Below, piece by piece: positions 45,624-54,413 of a stretch of 64,000 nucleotides of DNA. The notes below the pieces were generated by a model. It searched no databases. It was given only the letters and a program-made list of their open reading frames with translations, and was not told the DNA's origin. The DNA is taken from the NCBI GenBank assembly GCA_002377695.1, contig DFQH01000001.1:194610-258609 (forward strand). Direction: 5' to 3'. The DNA comes from Citromicrobium sp. UBA3494 (GTDB lineage: Bacteria > Pseudomonadota > Alphaproteobacteria > Sphingomonadales > Sphingomonadaceae). Within the stretch, counting starts at the first letter, position 1. The number at the start of each line of letters is the position of its first letter. A program made the position numbers and the translations under genes.

Positions 45624-47297
45624 ATGGCCGCGCAATATGCCTACGTCATGAAGAACATGACCAAGACCTTCACCGGCGCCCCCAAGCCCGTGCTGAACAA
45701 CATCAACCTGCAGTTCTACCAGGGCGCGAAGATCGGCATCGTCGGGCCCAACGGCGCGGGCAAGTCCACCTTGATGAAGATCATGGCGGGGATCGACACC
45801 GAATTTTCGGGCGAGGCATGGCCGGGCGAGAACATCACCGTCGGCTACCTGCCGCAGGAGCCCGAGCTGGACCCGACAAAGACCGTGCTCGAAAACGTCA
45901 AGGATGGCGCGCGAGAGACCGCCGACATGGTCGAGCGATTCAACGCCATCGGCATGGAAATGGCCGAGGAAGACGCCGATTTCGACGCGCTGAGCACCGA
46001 AATGGCCGAGCTGCAGGACAAGATCGACGCGGTCGACGGCTGGACGCTCGACAACCAGCTCGAAATCGCGATGGAAGCGCTGCGCTGCCCGCCCTCGGAC
46101 GCCAGCGTCGAAAACCTGTCGGGTGGTGAGAAGCGCCGCGTTGCCCTCACCCGCCTGCTGATCCAGAAGCCGGGCATCCTGCTGCTGGACGAGCCGACCA
46201 ACCACCTCGACGCAGAGTCGGTCAACTGGCTCGAAAACCACCTCGCCGAATATGCCGGCGCGGTGCTGATGATTACCCACGATCGCTACTTCCTCGATAA
46301 TGTGGTGGGCTGGATTCTCGAGCTCGATCGCGGGTCCTACTATCCGTACGAAGGCAACTACTCGACCTATCTCGACAAGAAAGCCAAGCGGCTGGCGCAG
46401 GAAGAGCGCGAGGAAAGCGGCCGCCAGAAGGCGCTGTCAGAAGAGCTCGAGTGGATCCGGCAGAACCCCAAGGGCCGCCAGACCAAGTCCAAATCGCGTC
46501 TGCGCAAGTTCGAGCAACTGCAGGACGCGCAGGCCGACCGCAAGCCGGGCAAGGCGCAGATCGTCATTCAGGTGCCCGAGCGTCTCGGCAGCCAGGTGAT
46601 CGAAGCGCACAACCTGACCAAGAGCTTCGGCGACAAGCTGTTGTTCGAAGACCTGAGCTTCACCCTGCCCCCGGGCGGCATCGTGGGCATCATCGGCCCC
46701 AACGGCGCAGGCAAGTCCACGCTGTTCCGCATCATCACCGGGCAGGAACAGCCCGACAGCGGCAGCATCAAGATCGGCGACACCGTGCACCTGGGCTATG
46801 TCGACCAGAGCCGCGACGACCTGAACCCGAAGAACAACGTGTGGGAGGAAATCTCCGACGGGCTCGATTACATGAAGGTCAACGGCCACGACATGAGCAC
46901 GCGTGCCTATGTCGGCGCGTTCAACTTCAAGGGCCAGGACCAGCAGAAGAACGTCGGCAAGCTCTCGGGCGGTGAACGCAACCGCGTGCACATGGCCAAG
47001 ATGCTGAAAGAAGGCGGCAACGTGCTGCTGCTGGACGAGCCGACCAACGACCTCGACGTGGAAACCCTGCGCGCGCTGGAAGACGCGATCGAGAACTTCG
47101 CCGGCTGCGCCGTGGTCATCTCGCACGACCGCTTCTTCCTCGACCGTCTGGCGACGCACATCCTGGCGTTCGAGGGCAATAGCCACGTGGAGTGGTTCGA
47201 GGGGAACTTCGAGGCTTACGAGGAAGACAAGCGGCGTCGTCTGGGCGATGCGGCGGATCGGCCCACGCGGTTGGCTTATAAGAAGCTGACGAGGTGA
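45624..47297 (+). CDS. ettA: Energy-dependent translational throttle protein EttA
   Basis: EttA is an ABC-F ATPase that binds the ribosomal E site and gates the first elongation step by ADP/ATP ratio. The 557-residue protein has two ABC domains with Walker A GPNGAGKST in each, signature motifs NLSGGEKRR and KLSGGERNR, and Walker B ILLLDEPTNHLD and VLLLDEPTNDLD. The inter-domain linker with RQNPKGRQTKSKSR is EttA-like. AAAGGA precedes ATG 45624. The stop overlaps the GTG of the next gene (GTGA). Confidence 0.95.
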   Translation: MAAQYAYVMKNMTKTFTGAPKPVLNNINLQFYQGAKIGIVGPNGAGKSTLMKIMAGIDTEFSGEAWPGENITVGYLPQEPELDPTKTVLENVKDGARETADMVERFNAIGMEMAEEDADFDALSTEMAELQDKIDAVDGWTLDNQLEIAMEALRCPPSDASVENLSGGEKRRVALTRLLIQKPGILLLDEPTNHLDAESVNWLENHLAEYAGAVLMITHDRYFLDNVVGWILELDRGSYYPYEGNYSTYLDKKAKRLAQEEREESGRQKALSEELEWIRQNPKGRQTKSKSRLRKFEQLQDAQADRKPGKAQIVIQVPERLGSQVIEAHNLTKSFGDKLLFEDLSFTLPPGGIVGIIGPNGAGKSTLFRIITGQEQPDSGSIKIGDTVHLGYVDQSRDDLNPKNNVWEEISDGLDYMKVNGHDMSTRAYVGAFNFKGQDQQKNVGKLSGGERNRVHMAKMLKEGGNVLLLDEPTNDLDVETLRALEDAIENFAGCAVVISHDRFFLDRLATHILAFEGNSHVEWFEGNFEAYEEDKRRRLGDAADRPTRLAYKKLTR

Positions 47298-48061
47298 ATT
47301 GGCTCGCTGAACTTCCGGATAGCGATTGGTGGGAATTTCTGATCGCAATTATAGGCGCGCTGGTCGGCGCCTTTGCTGGAAGTTTAGGCGCGGCATGGCA
47401 GGCGAAGCACGCCGCAGAGGAAGCGAGACGCAAGGAGGAAGAGGCAGAATTAAGAGAGAAAAAGGCCAAAATATTTCGCGTTTTTTCCGTATTTATAACG
47501 TCCTTCAATTCCTTCGCAAATACGTACCGGATGATTCATGGGATGCTGAACGAGCAAAGCTCAGCGCTGAGTGATCGAGCACCCAACCAGCGTGTAATCC
47601 GTATAATTGCTAATCTGGACGCCGAGCAATTCCAGCAGATAAATTCTGATGATATTGCAGTCTTCTTTGAGGCTCGCCGAGACGATTTTGTCACTGATAT
47701 GCTTCAAGCGATTGAGGGTCACAATGCGATCCTGAATAACTTGAAGACGTTCAACAGGTTGAAAGAGGAAATGCTTCCAACTTTGCTTGAAACCGAGCTA
47801 GTTTCGATCGCGAAGAGCGGCGCAGTTATGAGTATCGCGGATGACAAACTAAAGCGGAAAATAGCACTTCTAGAAGCGCGCGCGGAATCAGTAATAACGC
47901 CCACTCTCGATCACATGCGAAATCAACTGATCGATATGGTTGATCTTGCTGAACGTTTCCCGGTCGAAGCCAAACTCGTTATAGGCAGCGATCAATCGGT
48001 TCCAGGGTTTGAAGCAGATAGTTTATTAAAAACAAAAGTAGAATTCTGCTTACCCAGATAG
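47294..48061 (+). CDS. Orphan single-TM coiled-coil protein coupled to ettA
   Basis: A 255-residue protein with one N-terminal membrane segment (FLIAIIGALVGAFAGSLGAA), a charged coiled-coil (KHAAEEARRKEEEAELREKK) and a helical cytoplasmic domain with no recognised motif. Its GTG start at 47294 lies in the ettA stop (GTGA). The DNA is clearly AT-richer (roughly half GC) than ettA, suggesting horizontal acquisition. Topology resembles other short membrane-anchored orphans such as 36540-37139, but no sequence similarity is evident. Confidence 0.65.
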   Translation: MNWLAELPDSDWWEFLIAIIGALVGAFAGSLGAAWQAKHAAEEARRKEEEAELREKKAKIFRVFSVFITSFNSFANTYRMIHGMLNEQSSALSDRAPNQRVIRIIANLDAEQFQQINSDDIAVFFEARRDDFVTDMLQAIEGHNAILNNLKTFNRLKEEMLPTLLETELVSIAKSGAVMSIADDKLKRKIALLEARAESVITPTLDHMRNQLIDMVDLAERFPVEAKLVIGSDQSVPGFEADSLLKTKVEFCLPR

Positions 48062-48137
48062 AGTTCTAGCTCAACTCGTTGTGTCCGACGCTCGCCACAC
48101 TTGCCCCCCGCCCTCCCCGCTGCTAACCCGCGCCCGT

Positions 48138-48251
48138 CATCTGGGGAGTAGCCCGCCGCGGCGCACGCGCAGCGGTTCCCTCGCGTCAACATACTCGGCC
48201 GAGAGGTCGTGGCGCAGGGGCGCGGAGTAATCCGCACGGGCAAGACCAATG
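48138..48251 (+). promoter_or_regulatory. yybP-ykoY (Mn2+) riboswitch
   Basis: The sequence carries the conserved elements of the yybP-ykoY aptamer in order: GGGGAGTAGC (48143-48152), GTCAACATACTCGG (48185-48198), a variable arm, and GGGCAAGACCA (48238-48248). The P1 stem pairs CAT-C-TGG (48138-48144, bulged C) with CCAATG (48246-48251). It precedes a TMEM165/GDT1-type exporter, a known target class. Downstream, GCCGGGC can pair with GCCCGGC, which lies just before the Shine-Dalgarno GGAG, a plausible translational switch. Confidence 0.85.
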
Positions 48252-48328
48252 GCACCTGACTTCTGCCTCGCCGGGCGGGAGGTCATGTGCCGTTGCTGTC
48301 TTGTTTGCCCGGCCCGGAGATTATCCCA

Positions 48329-48907
48329 ATGGAACCCATCCTCACCTCTACCGCCGTGGTCGCGCTGGCCGAGATCGGCGACAAGACCATGCTGCTCGCC
48401 ATCGTGCTCGCCGCGCGGTTTCGTAAGCCGGTGCCGATCATCCTCGGCATTCTTGTCGCCACGCTCGCCAACCATGGCATCGCGGCCTTCCTCGGCCACG
48501 CAATCGCCGGCCTGCTCGACGGGACATGGTTCCGCTACGCCGTGGGGCTGGGCTTCGTCGCGATGGCGGCGTGGACGCTGGTACCCGATACATTCGATGA
48601 CGACGACGAGCCCAAAACGGGCCGCTTCGGCGCGTTCCTGGCCACCACCATCGCCTTCTTCCTGGTCGAGATCGGCGACAAGACGCAGATCGCCACCATC
48701 GCGCTGGGCGCGCAGTTCGGCAATGTGCTGCTGGTCACCATCGGCACTACGGCGGGCATGATGCTGGCGAACGTGCCTGCAGTGTGGTTCGGCAATGCGA
48801 TTATCGAGCGCGTCTCGCTGAAAGCCGTGCGGATCGTCGCCGCGCTGCTGTTCCTCGTCATCGGGCTGTGGGTGATCGGGCAGGCGGCCGGGATGCTCGG
48901 CGGGTAA
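48329..48907 (+). CDS. TMEM165/GDT1-family cation exporter (probable Mn2+)
   Basis: A 192-residue membrane protein with two homologous halves of three TM helices, each carrying the signature EIGDKT (AEIGDKTM near the start; VEIGDKTQ in the middle). A short acidic loop (FDDDDEPKTG) separates them. Family members exchange Mn2+/Ca2+ for protons. The upstream yybP-ykoY riboswitch argues for Mn2+ efflux. Start ATG 48329 has GGAGA nine bases upstream; a longer in-frame start at 48287 would disrupt the riboswitch platform. Confidence 0.9.
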   Translation: MEPILTSTAVVALAEIGDKTMLLAIVLAARFRKPVPIILGILVATLANHGIAAFLGHAIAGLLDGTWFRYAVGLGFVAMAAWTLVPDTFDDDDEPKTGRFGAFLATTIAFFLVEIGDKTQIATIALGAQFGNVLLVTIGTTAGMMLANVPAVWFGNAIIERVSLKAVRIVAALLFLVIGLWVIGQAAGMLGG

Positions 48908-49065
48908 GCCACGCGCGGAGCGCTGCGACCGGCGGCGATGCAATGGCGCCGAGGCGTCGCGCCCCGGCTCCGGCCGAATAAAACGGCGCCCGCACGCCGC
49001 TCGCGGTTCTTCTCTTCTAGAATGGGGCGAGCCTTCCCATTCTGCCCAAGAGAAGATCGATCCCG

Positions 49066-50829
49066 ATGACCCTCAAGCTGAAGCTCTTCGTCTGCCTCGC
49101 CATTCTGAGCGCTGCCCTCCTCGCGCTCGCGGGCGCTTTCTACCAGACCGCGCGCACCAACGAGGCGGCGCTCTCCACTATTCTGGTGGACCGCGTGCAG
49201 CCGCTGGAGGACCTGAAGACGGTTGCCGATACCTATGCGGTGCTGATCGTCGACAATGCGCACAAGGCGCTCAACGGCAACGTCGGCTATGGCGAAGCGG
49301 CCGACAATGTGCGCGCGGGCGCCGCCGCGATCGATGAAGCCTGGCAATCCTATCGCGCGACCGAGATCGAGGGAGAAGAGGAACAGCTCGCGCAGCAGGC
49401 CGAGGCGCAGATGGCGGCCGCCGACGCGGCTGTCGAGCGGCTCGAGGCGATCCTCGATTCGGGCAATGCCGCCGCGTTGCAGCGGTTCGTCGAACGCGAT
49501 CTCTACCAGACCATCGATCCGCTGTCGGAAACGATCACCTCCCTGTCCGCGATGCAGATCGACATCGCCAGCTCGGTCACCGAGGGAGCGCTGAAGGACA
49601 CGGGGCTCGCGCTGACCATCGTGGTGGTGCTCGCCATTCTGGCGGTGGCCGCGATCGCCCTGTCGATCTTCATCGTCACCCGCAAGGTCGTGCGTCCGAT
49701 CACCAATCTTTCGAGCGTCGTGCACGATCTCGCGAAGTCGGGCGACGGGCAGCTGCCCCATCTGGAGCAGAAGGACGAGATCGGCGACATGGCCCGCGCG
49801 ATCGACGCCTTCCTCAACGCCGTGCTGGAGAAGGAACGTGCCGCCGCCGCGATCACCGCGCGCGAGCAGAAGATGGTGACCGATACGCTCGCCGAAGGCC
49901 TCTCCGCGCTCGCCGCCGGGGACCTGACGGTGGAAGTGACCGCCGCCTATCCCCCTGCCTATGCGGGCCTGAAATCCAACTATAACGACGCCGTCAAATC
50001 GCTGCGCACGCTGATCGAAGGCGTCGCCCGGGGGACGGAGACGATCCGCGGAAGCTCCAGCGAAATCGCGCAGAGTTCCGAATCGCTCGCCCGCCGTACG
50101 GAAGCGAATGCCGCCAGCCTCGAAGAGACCTCGGCCGCGCTCGCGCAGATGAACGACCGGATTTCTCGTGGGGCCTCGGCCGCCAAGGATACCGCCGACA
50201 GCGCCAATCAGGCCAACAGCGTCGTGCGGGACGGCCGCTCCCTTGCCGAACAGGCGATGCAGGCCATGGGCCGGGTGCAGGAAAGTGCCGAGGGTATCGA
50301 CACCGTGATTGAGGGGCTCGACAAGATCGCCTTCCAGACGCGCGTTCTGGCCATGAACGCCGCGGTCGAAGCCGGCCGCGCGGGCGAGGCGGGTCGCGGG
50401 TTCGCAGTGGTGGCGGATCTGGTCTCCGCGCTCGCCATGCGGGCCGAGGAAGAGGCCGGTTCGGCACGCGAGCAGCTGACCACCACGCAGGAAGAGGTCG
50501 GCAACGCCGTCGGCACCGTGCAGCGCGTCGATGCGGCGCTGGAACAGATTTCTTCGAGTGTGGGCAATGTAAACCAGCTGCTCGACACGATGGCTGCGGA
50601 CAATCAGGCCCAGGCGTCGGCCATCGCGGAAATCGTCACGGCGGTCAGCGACATGGACAGGTCCACGCAGCAGAATGCGGCCATGGTCGAGGAAACCTCT
50701 GCGGCGTCCCGCCAGCTGGCGTCGGAAGTGACCGTTCTCGCCGAAGAGGCCGCGCACTTCCGCACCGGCCCGGCTGCCGCCCACGCCATCCCGCTTGTGC
50801 ACCAGGCGCAGTCGGCCTCACTTCACTAG
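49066..50829 (+). CDS. Methyl-accepting chemotaxis protein with a divergent signalling tip
   Basis: A 587-residue transmembrane receptor: TM1 (about 6-25), a periplasmic four-helix-bundle domain (about 26-180), TM2 (about 181-204), HAMP (about 205-260), a second HAMP-like segment (about 275-318) and the cytoplasmic signalling hairpin. The hairpin tip reads IAFQTRVLAMNAAVEAGRAG and FAVVADLVSALAMRAE, instead of the usual IAFQTNLLALNAAVEAARAG and FAVVADEVRxLAxRS. It binds CheA/CheW in canonical systems; contact residues may be altered here. No che genes are nearby. Confidence 0.93.
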   Translation: MTLKLKLFVCLAILSAALLALAGAFYQTARTNEAALSTILVDRVQPLEDLKTVADTYAVLIVDNAHKALNGNVGYGEAADNVRAGAAAIDEAWQSYRATEIEGEEEQLAQQAEAQMAAADAAVERLEAILDSGNAAALQRFVERDLYQTIDPLSETITSLSAMQIDIASSVTEGALKDTGLALTIVVVLAILAVAAIALSIFIVTRKVVRPITNLSSVVHDLAKSGDGQLPHLEQKDEIGDMARAIDAFLNAVLEKERAAAAITAREQKMVTDTLAEGLSALAAGDLTVEVTAAYPPAYAGLKSNYNDAVKSLRTLIEGVARGTETIRGSSSEIAQSSESLARRTEANAASLEETSAALAQMNDRISRGASAAKDTADSANQANSVVRDGRSLAEQAMQAMGRVQESAEGIDTVIEGLDKIAFQTRVLAMNAAVEAGRAGEAGRGFAVVADLVSALAMRAEEEAGSAREQLTTTQEEVGNAVGTVQRVDAALEQISSSVGNVNQLLDTMAADNQAQASAIAEIVTAVSDMDRSTQQNAAMVEETSAASRQLASEVTVLAEEAAHFRTGPAAAHAIPLVHQAQSASLH

Positions 50830-50903
50830 GGGCCAGCGGGGCAAGGGATCGCATCGGAACAGTCGGCCATGCAATCCGCGCAAACTTGCGCTAGGCGTGC
50901 AGG

Positions 50904-51170
50904 ATGCTCGCACGTCACCTCATCCTGCACGGCAAGGTCCAGGGCGTATTCTACCGCAACTGGACGGTGGAGACCGCGCGATCGCTGGGCCTTGCAGGCT
51001 GGGTCCGCAACCTGGCCGATGGCACTGTCGAGGCCCATCTGGAGGGTGACGAAGGGAAGGTGGCGCGGATGATCGAGGCGATGCGCGATGGCCCGCCACG
51101 CGCCCGTGTCGACCGGATCGAACAGCGCGATGCCGCGCCCCAGACCTTGCAGAGCTTCGAACGGCGCTAG
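50904..51170 (+). CDS. acyP: Acylphosphatase
   Basis: An 88-residue acylphosphatase with the phosphate-binding loop KVQGVFYRNW (catalytic Arg) and the catalytic Asn segment LAGWVRNLADGTVEAHLEG. It hydrolyses carboxyl-phosphate bonds such as 1,3-bisphosphoglycerate. Start ATG 50904 has AGGA immediately upstream. The 113-bp gap that follows holds no gene. Confidence 0.94.
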   Translation: MLARHLILHGKVQGVFYRNWTVETARSLGLAGWVRNLADGTVEAHLEGDEGKVARMIEAMRDGPPRARVDRIEQRDAAPQTLQSFERR

Positions 51171-51284
51171 CGTCGCCTGCCCAATCGCTCATCGAGCACC
51201 CCGGGCAGCGGGGTCATGGGAGGGCGCGCATGGAGCCGCATCGACTTCCCCCCGCGCCTGAGAATCAATCGCCCAGTCAGCGGG

Positions 51285-51434
51285 TCATTTCGCCACCGGC
51301 CCCATCTCTTCGAACTGCGCGGCAAGGCTTTCGGCGCTCGCGGCGTCCGCCTCGGCCTGAGAACGGGCGACAAGCGTAAGAACCGTCAGCGAAAAGATCG
51401 AAATACCGGCAATAAGACAGATGCGAGTGGTCAT
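51285..51434 (-). CDS. 49-residue small membrane or exported protein
   Basis: This short frame starts MTTRICLIAGISIFSLTV and has one hydrophobic segment (about residues 5-22), followed by an acidic, Ala-rich tail ending FEEMGPVAK. GAGGGA eight bases before ATG 51434 is a good ribosome-binding site. It is too short for routine gene callers. Function is unknown; it could be a secreted peptide or a membrane-bound small protein. Confidence 0.5.
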   Translation of the reverse strand: MTTRICLIAGISIFSLTVLTLVARSQAEADAASAESLAAQFEEMGPVAK

Positions 51435-51750
51435 GGCGAAAGTCCCTCGGTTGCTCGTGGAACGTCGGTGCTTGTAATAATAGTATGGCTGTGCGCGCGT
51501 TAGGTTCCGCTACGAAAACCTGCCCCACCCCCACCGAATGTCTGCGACTTTCCTACATTGCGCGGGGAAGCTAGAACGGTAGCTGCTCTTTCCCAACGTG
51601 GTTCGTGCTGGGTCGCACACGCGAATTGCGCCGCGAGACGAAGCCGTTTTTCACCCCCTGGACACTGTGTCAGGTGTGTCAGGCCTGCGGCTTCGCGGAC
51701 CCACAATTGTCGGTTTCGGAGCTTCCTGCCGCCCCATTCGCTGCGCTGGC
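51435..51750. other. Intergenic region without a recognised gene
   Basis: This 316-bp stretch between the small protein and the next membrane protein contains only non-conserved-looking short frames. Two close direct copies of TGTCAGG occur near 51667-51682. It probably contains the promoters of both flanking, divergent genes. Confidence 0.4.
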
Positions 51751-52251
51751 ATGCAGTACAAACACACCCTCCTGTGGCCCGCCCTCTCCTTCTCCGTATT
51801 CTGCCTGATCGGCCTTGGCGCGCGCGAGGCAATCGGCACGGTCTATGGCGCCGCCGAGGCGCGCGATCTGCTGGAAGCCCTGAGCCGCGCCGGGCTCTAC
51901 CTGGGCTCGGCCATCGCCACCGCGTCGGCCACCACGCTCGCGCTGATGCTGACACTGATCGGGATGATCCGGCGCATCGAGACCGATTTCGACCGCAAGA
52001 CCTACAAGCAGGTGACGCGCATCGCCGTAATCTCGACCGTCACGCTGATGCTCAGCTTCCTTGTGCTGCTGGCCTTCACCCTGCCGATCGGCGAGTTCGA
52101 GAATCTGCCGAGCGGCTGGTACAACTACCTCTACACCGCGCTGTTTGCGCTGACCGTGGTGATGGTGGCCCTCGCCGCGGCAAGCGTGACCATCGTGTTC
52201 ATGACGATCCGCTCGATCGTGTCGCACATCACGCCGGGGGAGGACGTCTAG
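51751..52251 (+). CDS. Four-TM membrane protein of unknown function
   Basis: A 166-residue membrane protein with about four hydrophobic segments: LLWPALSFSVFCLIGLG, ATASATTLALMLTLIGMI, VISTVTLMLSFLVLLAFTL and ALFALTVVMVALAAASVTI. A short loop DFDRKTYKQ links helices 2 and 3. It is not assigned to a family. ATG 51751 gives a clean first helix. Its 3' end overlaps the convergent ClC gene by 4 bp. Confidence 0.75.
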   Translation: MQYKHTLLWPALSFSVFCLIGLGAREAIGTVYGAAEARDLLEALSRAGLYLGSAIATASATTLALMLTLIGMIRRIETDFDRKTYKQVTRIAVISTVTLMLSFLVLLAFTLPIGEFENLPSGWYNYLYTALFALTVVMVALAAASVTIVFMTIRSIVSHITPGEDV

Positions 52252-53600
52252 CTGGCGGCACCCCGAGCGTCGCCTTCGGTACCATCCTCTGCGCCGTCGC
52301 GGCTCGCGGGCAGGAAGTCCCGTGACAGGGCGTGGTAGAGCCGATCCTTGCAAACCATCGCGCCTGCCCAGTCGCCGATCAGTGCCGCGGCGAACAGCGG
52401 GAGAATCGCATGGGTGGAACTGGTCGCCTCGCTCAGAATGATGACGGCAGTCAGCGGTGCACGGACGACGCCGGTGAAGTATCCGCCCATGCCGATCAGG
52501 ATGATCAGCCCGGCCTGTTCCGGCGGGAAGAACGGGGTCATCAGCTCTCCGAAGCCCGCGCCCACCGCCAGCGAAGGCGCGAAGATGCCGCCGGGAATGC
52601 CGCTGGCGGTCGTCGCCAGCGCGGCGAGGAACTTGGCAGGGCCGAACCAGTATTCGCTCGCCCCGCCCGACAGCAGGTCGCGCGTCGCCTCGTACCCCGT
52701 GCCCGAGGTCGCGCCGGAGGTAACGAAGCCTAGCAGGCCGACCGCGATGCCGCACACCAGCGCGGTGACCAGCGGCCGGGACTTGAGGCGCGCCGCGAAG
52801 CGCCCGCCCGGCCCGCGCAATGCCAGCACCATGCGCGCGAACAGGCCGCCCGCCGCTCCGCCCGCCAGCCCGGCGATCGGCGCGGCCACCAGTACGGTCA
52901 GGATGGGCAGGCTGCCGCTGAGCTGCCCGAAATACACGTAGTCTCCCGCGATGCCCTGGGCGGTCAGCCCCGCGATCATCACGGCGCCCATCACCATCAC
53001 CGCCACCCGCTGTTCGTAGGCGACCGCCAGTTCCTCGATAGCAAAGGCGATCCCGGCAAGCGGAGTGTTGAACGCCGCCGCCACCCCCGCAGCGCCGCCC
53101 GCAATATACACACCTGCGGTTACGTTGACGCGGAACAGGCGGTGCACCTGGACCATGATGGCTGCCCCCAGCTGCACCGTCGGCCCTTCGCGCCCGACCG
53201 AGCCGCCGCCGAACAGGGCCGCCACCGTCAACGCCGCCTTGAACAGCGCGGTCCGGATCGACACCAGTCCCCTGAGCGCCACGTCGCCCGGCCTGCGGCT
53301 GGCCGCGATGACCTGCGGGATGCCCGATCCGCGTGCGTCGGGTGCAACCCGGCTGGTAATGGCCACGATGGCGACGAAGATCAGCGGCGCCGAAACCAGA
53401 TGCACCCAGGGATGCGCGCGCGTCACGCGGTCGAACAGGGTGGTCGCATGATCGCCCGCAACTGCGAAGCCGATCGCGACCAGCCCGATCAGCAGCGCGC
53501 CCAGCAGGGTCGCGGCGCGGCGGCTCCAGTCGCTCGGGCTGATCAGTTCCTCGCCCATGCCAGGCAACAGATCTCTGGCAGGCAGGCGGGGGCGCTTCAT
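52248..53600 (-). CDS. ClC-type chloride/proton antiporter
   Basis: A 450-residue ClC protein with the selectivity motifs GSGIPQV, GREGPTVQ and GIFAPSL. The external gating Glu (in GREGP) and the internal proton Glu (IEEL in FAIEELAVA) are both kept, so it is more likely a 2Cl-/H+ exchanger than a channel. The short cytoplasmic tail lacks CBS domains. Start ATG 53600. Confidence 0.92.
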   Translation of the reverse strand: MKRPRLPARDLLPGMGEELISPSDWSRRAATLLGALLIGLVAIGFAVAGDHATTLFDRVTRAHPWVHLVSAPLIFVAIVAITSRVAPDARGSGIPQVIAASRRPGDVALRGLVSIRTALFKAALTVAALFGGGSVGREGPTVQLGAAIMVQVHRLFRVNVTAGVYIAGGAAGVAAAFNTPLAGIAFAIEELAVAYEQRVAVMVMGAVMIAGLTAQGIAGDYVYFGQLSGSLPILTVLVAAPIAGLAGGAAGGLFARMVLALRGPGGRFAARLKSRPLVTALVCGIAVGLLGFVTSGATSGTGYEATRDLLSGGASEYWFGPAKFLAALATTASGIPGGIFAPSLAVGAGFGELMTPFFPPEQAGLIILIGMGGYFTGVVRAPLTAVIILSEATSSTHAILPLFAAALIGDWAGAMVCKDRLYHALSRDFLPASRDGAEDGTEGDARGAAS

Positions 53601-53633
53601 GGCGCACCCCCTATGGCAAGCGGAACACGCGGT

Positions 53634-54203
53634 CTAGGGCGTCACCCAATGCGCGGCGCCGGTGGCAAGATCGAACACGGCGCGCCTGTGGCCATCATGC
53701 GCCAGATGGAACCAGTCGAGCTGATGGATCTCCACCAACAGCACTGCGAAGTTGGCGCGCGCCGGTGCCAGTTCCGCGTCGCTCGGCTCCACCCCTTCGA
53801 AAGCCTCGGGCAGGCCGGAGGACGGCTCGGCAGCGAGAGTTCCCGGCCCATCGCCAAGGTAACAGCGACGCGCGAAGTTGTCGCTCGCTTCCCACGCCGC
53901 CTGCGCCACCGCGCCCTCGCTTTCGACCCGCGCTAGGCCGCGCACGCGAATCTGCACCTTCTCGGCCTTGTCGTAGAACAGCACGCCGATCTGTGGATTG
54001 CGCGCAATCACCGCCACCTTCGGCGCGCGCGTGTCCGTATGGAAGCGCAGGGTCCACGGTGTAAAATGGCGCAGCACCATGACCCGTGCATCGGCGTCGG
54101 CCGTCGCCACCACCGGCGTATGCATGGGGGACCGGCGATCCTCCATCGCGCCGACCAGGCGCGTCTGCGCATCCTTGCGGACATCATCGAGGGTTTCGAA
54201 CAT
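53634..54203 (-). CDS. Pyridoxamine 5'-phosphate oxidase-like flavoprotein
   Basis: A 189-residue split-barrel protein with VMVLRHFTPWTLRFHTDTRAPKV and VLFYDKAEKVQIRVRGLARV, typical of PNPOx-like FMN-binding proteins. The C-terminus FHLAHDGHRRAVFDL resembles the Alr4036-type group. It is not the vitamin B6 PdxH enzyme, as the PdxH C-terminal signature is missing. GGGAG six bases before ATG 54203 selects that start over GTG 54215. Confidence 0.82.
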   Translation of the reverse strand: MFETLDDVRKDAQTRLVGAMEDRRSPMHTPVVATADADARVMVLRHFTPWTLRFHTDTRAPKVAVIARNPQIGVLFYDKAEKVQIRVRGLARVESEGAVAQAAWEASDNFARRCYLGDGPGTLAAEPSSGLPEAFEGVEPSDAELAPARANFAVLLVEIHQLDWFHLAHDGHRRAVFDLATGAAHWVTP

Positions 54204-54413
54204 GAACGCTCCCACGCCCTGTTACCGCGCGCGTGTCAATCCGTGACGCGGCGCTTATCATTCATCAAGCCGGGCAAAAAGATTAACAAGAACCCTTACG
54301 AAATGTTCAGAAACGTGTCAGTGCGTATCGTGCATGTATCACCTCGGGACAACGGGGCCGCATGGTGGGCGCGGCGCATTGGTCCATTGCAACCAAGGGA
54401 GCCGCAGAAACTC

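Noticed and set aside
51679..53607. Long frame overlapping the ClC gene in another phase
   Set aside because: ClC motifs are in the 52248-53600 frame; this frame is Arg/Gly-rich noise.
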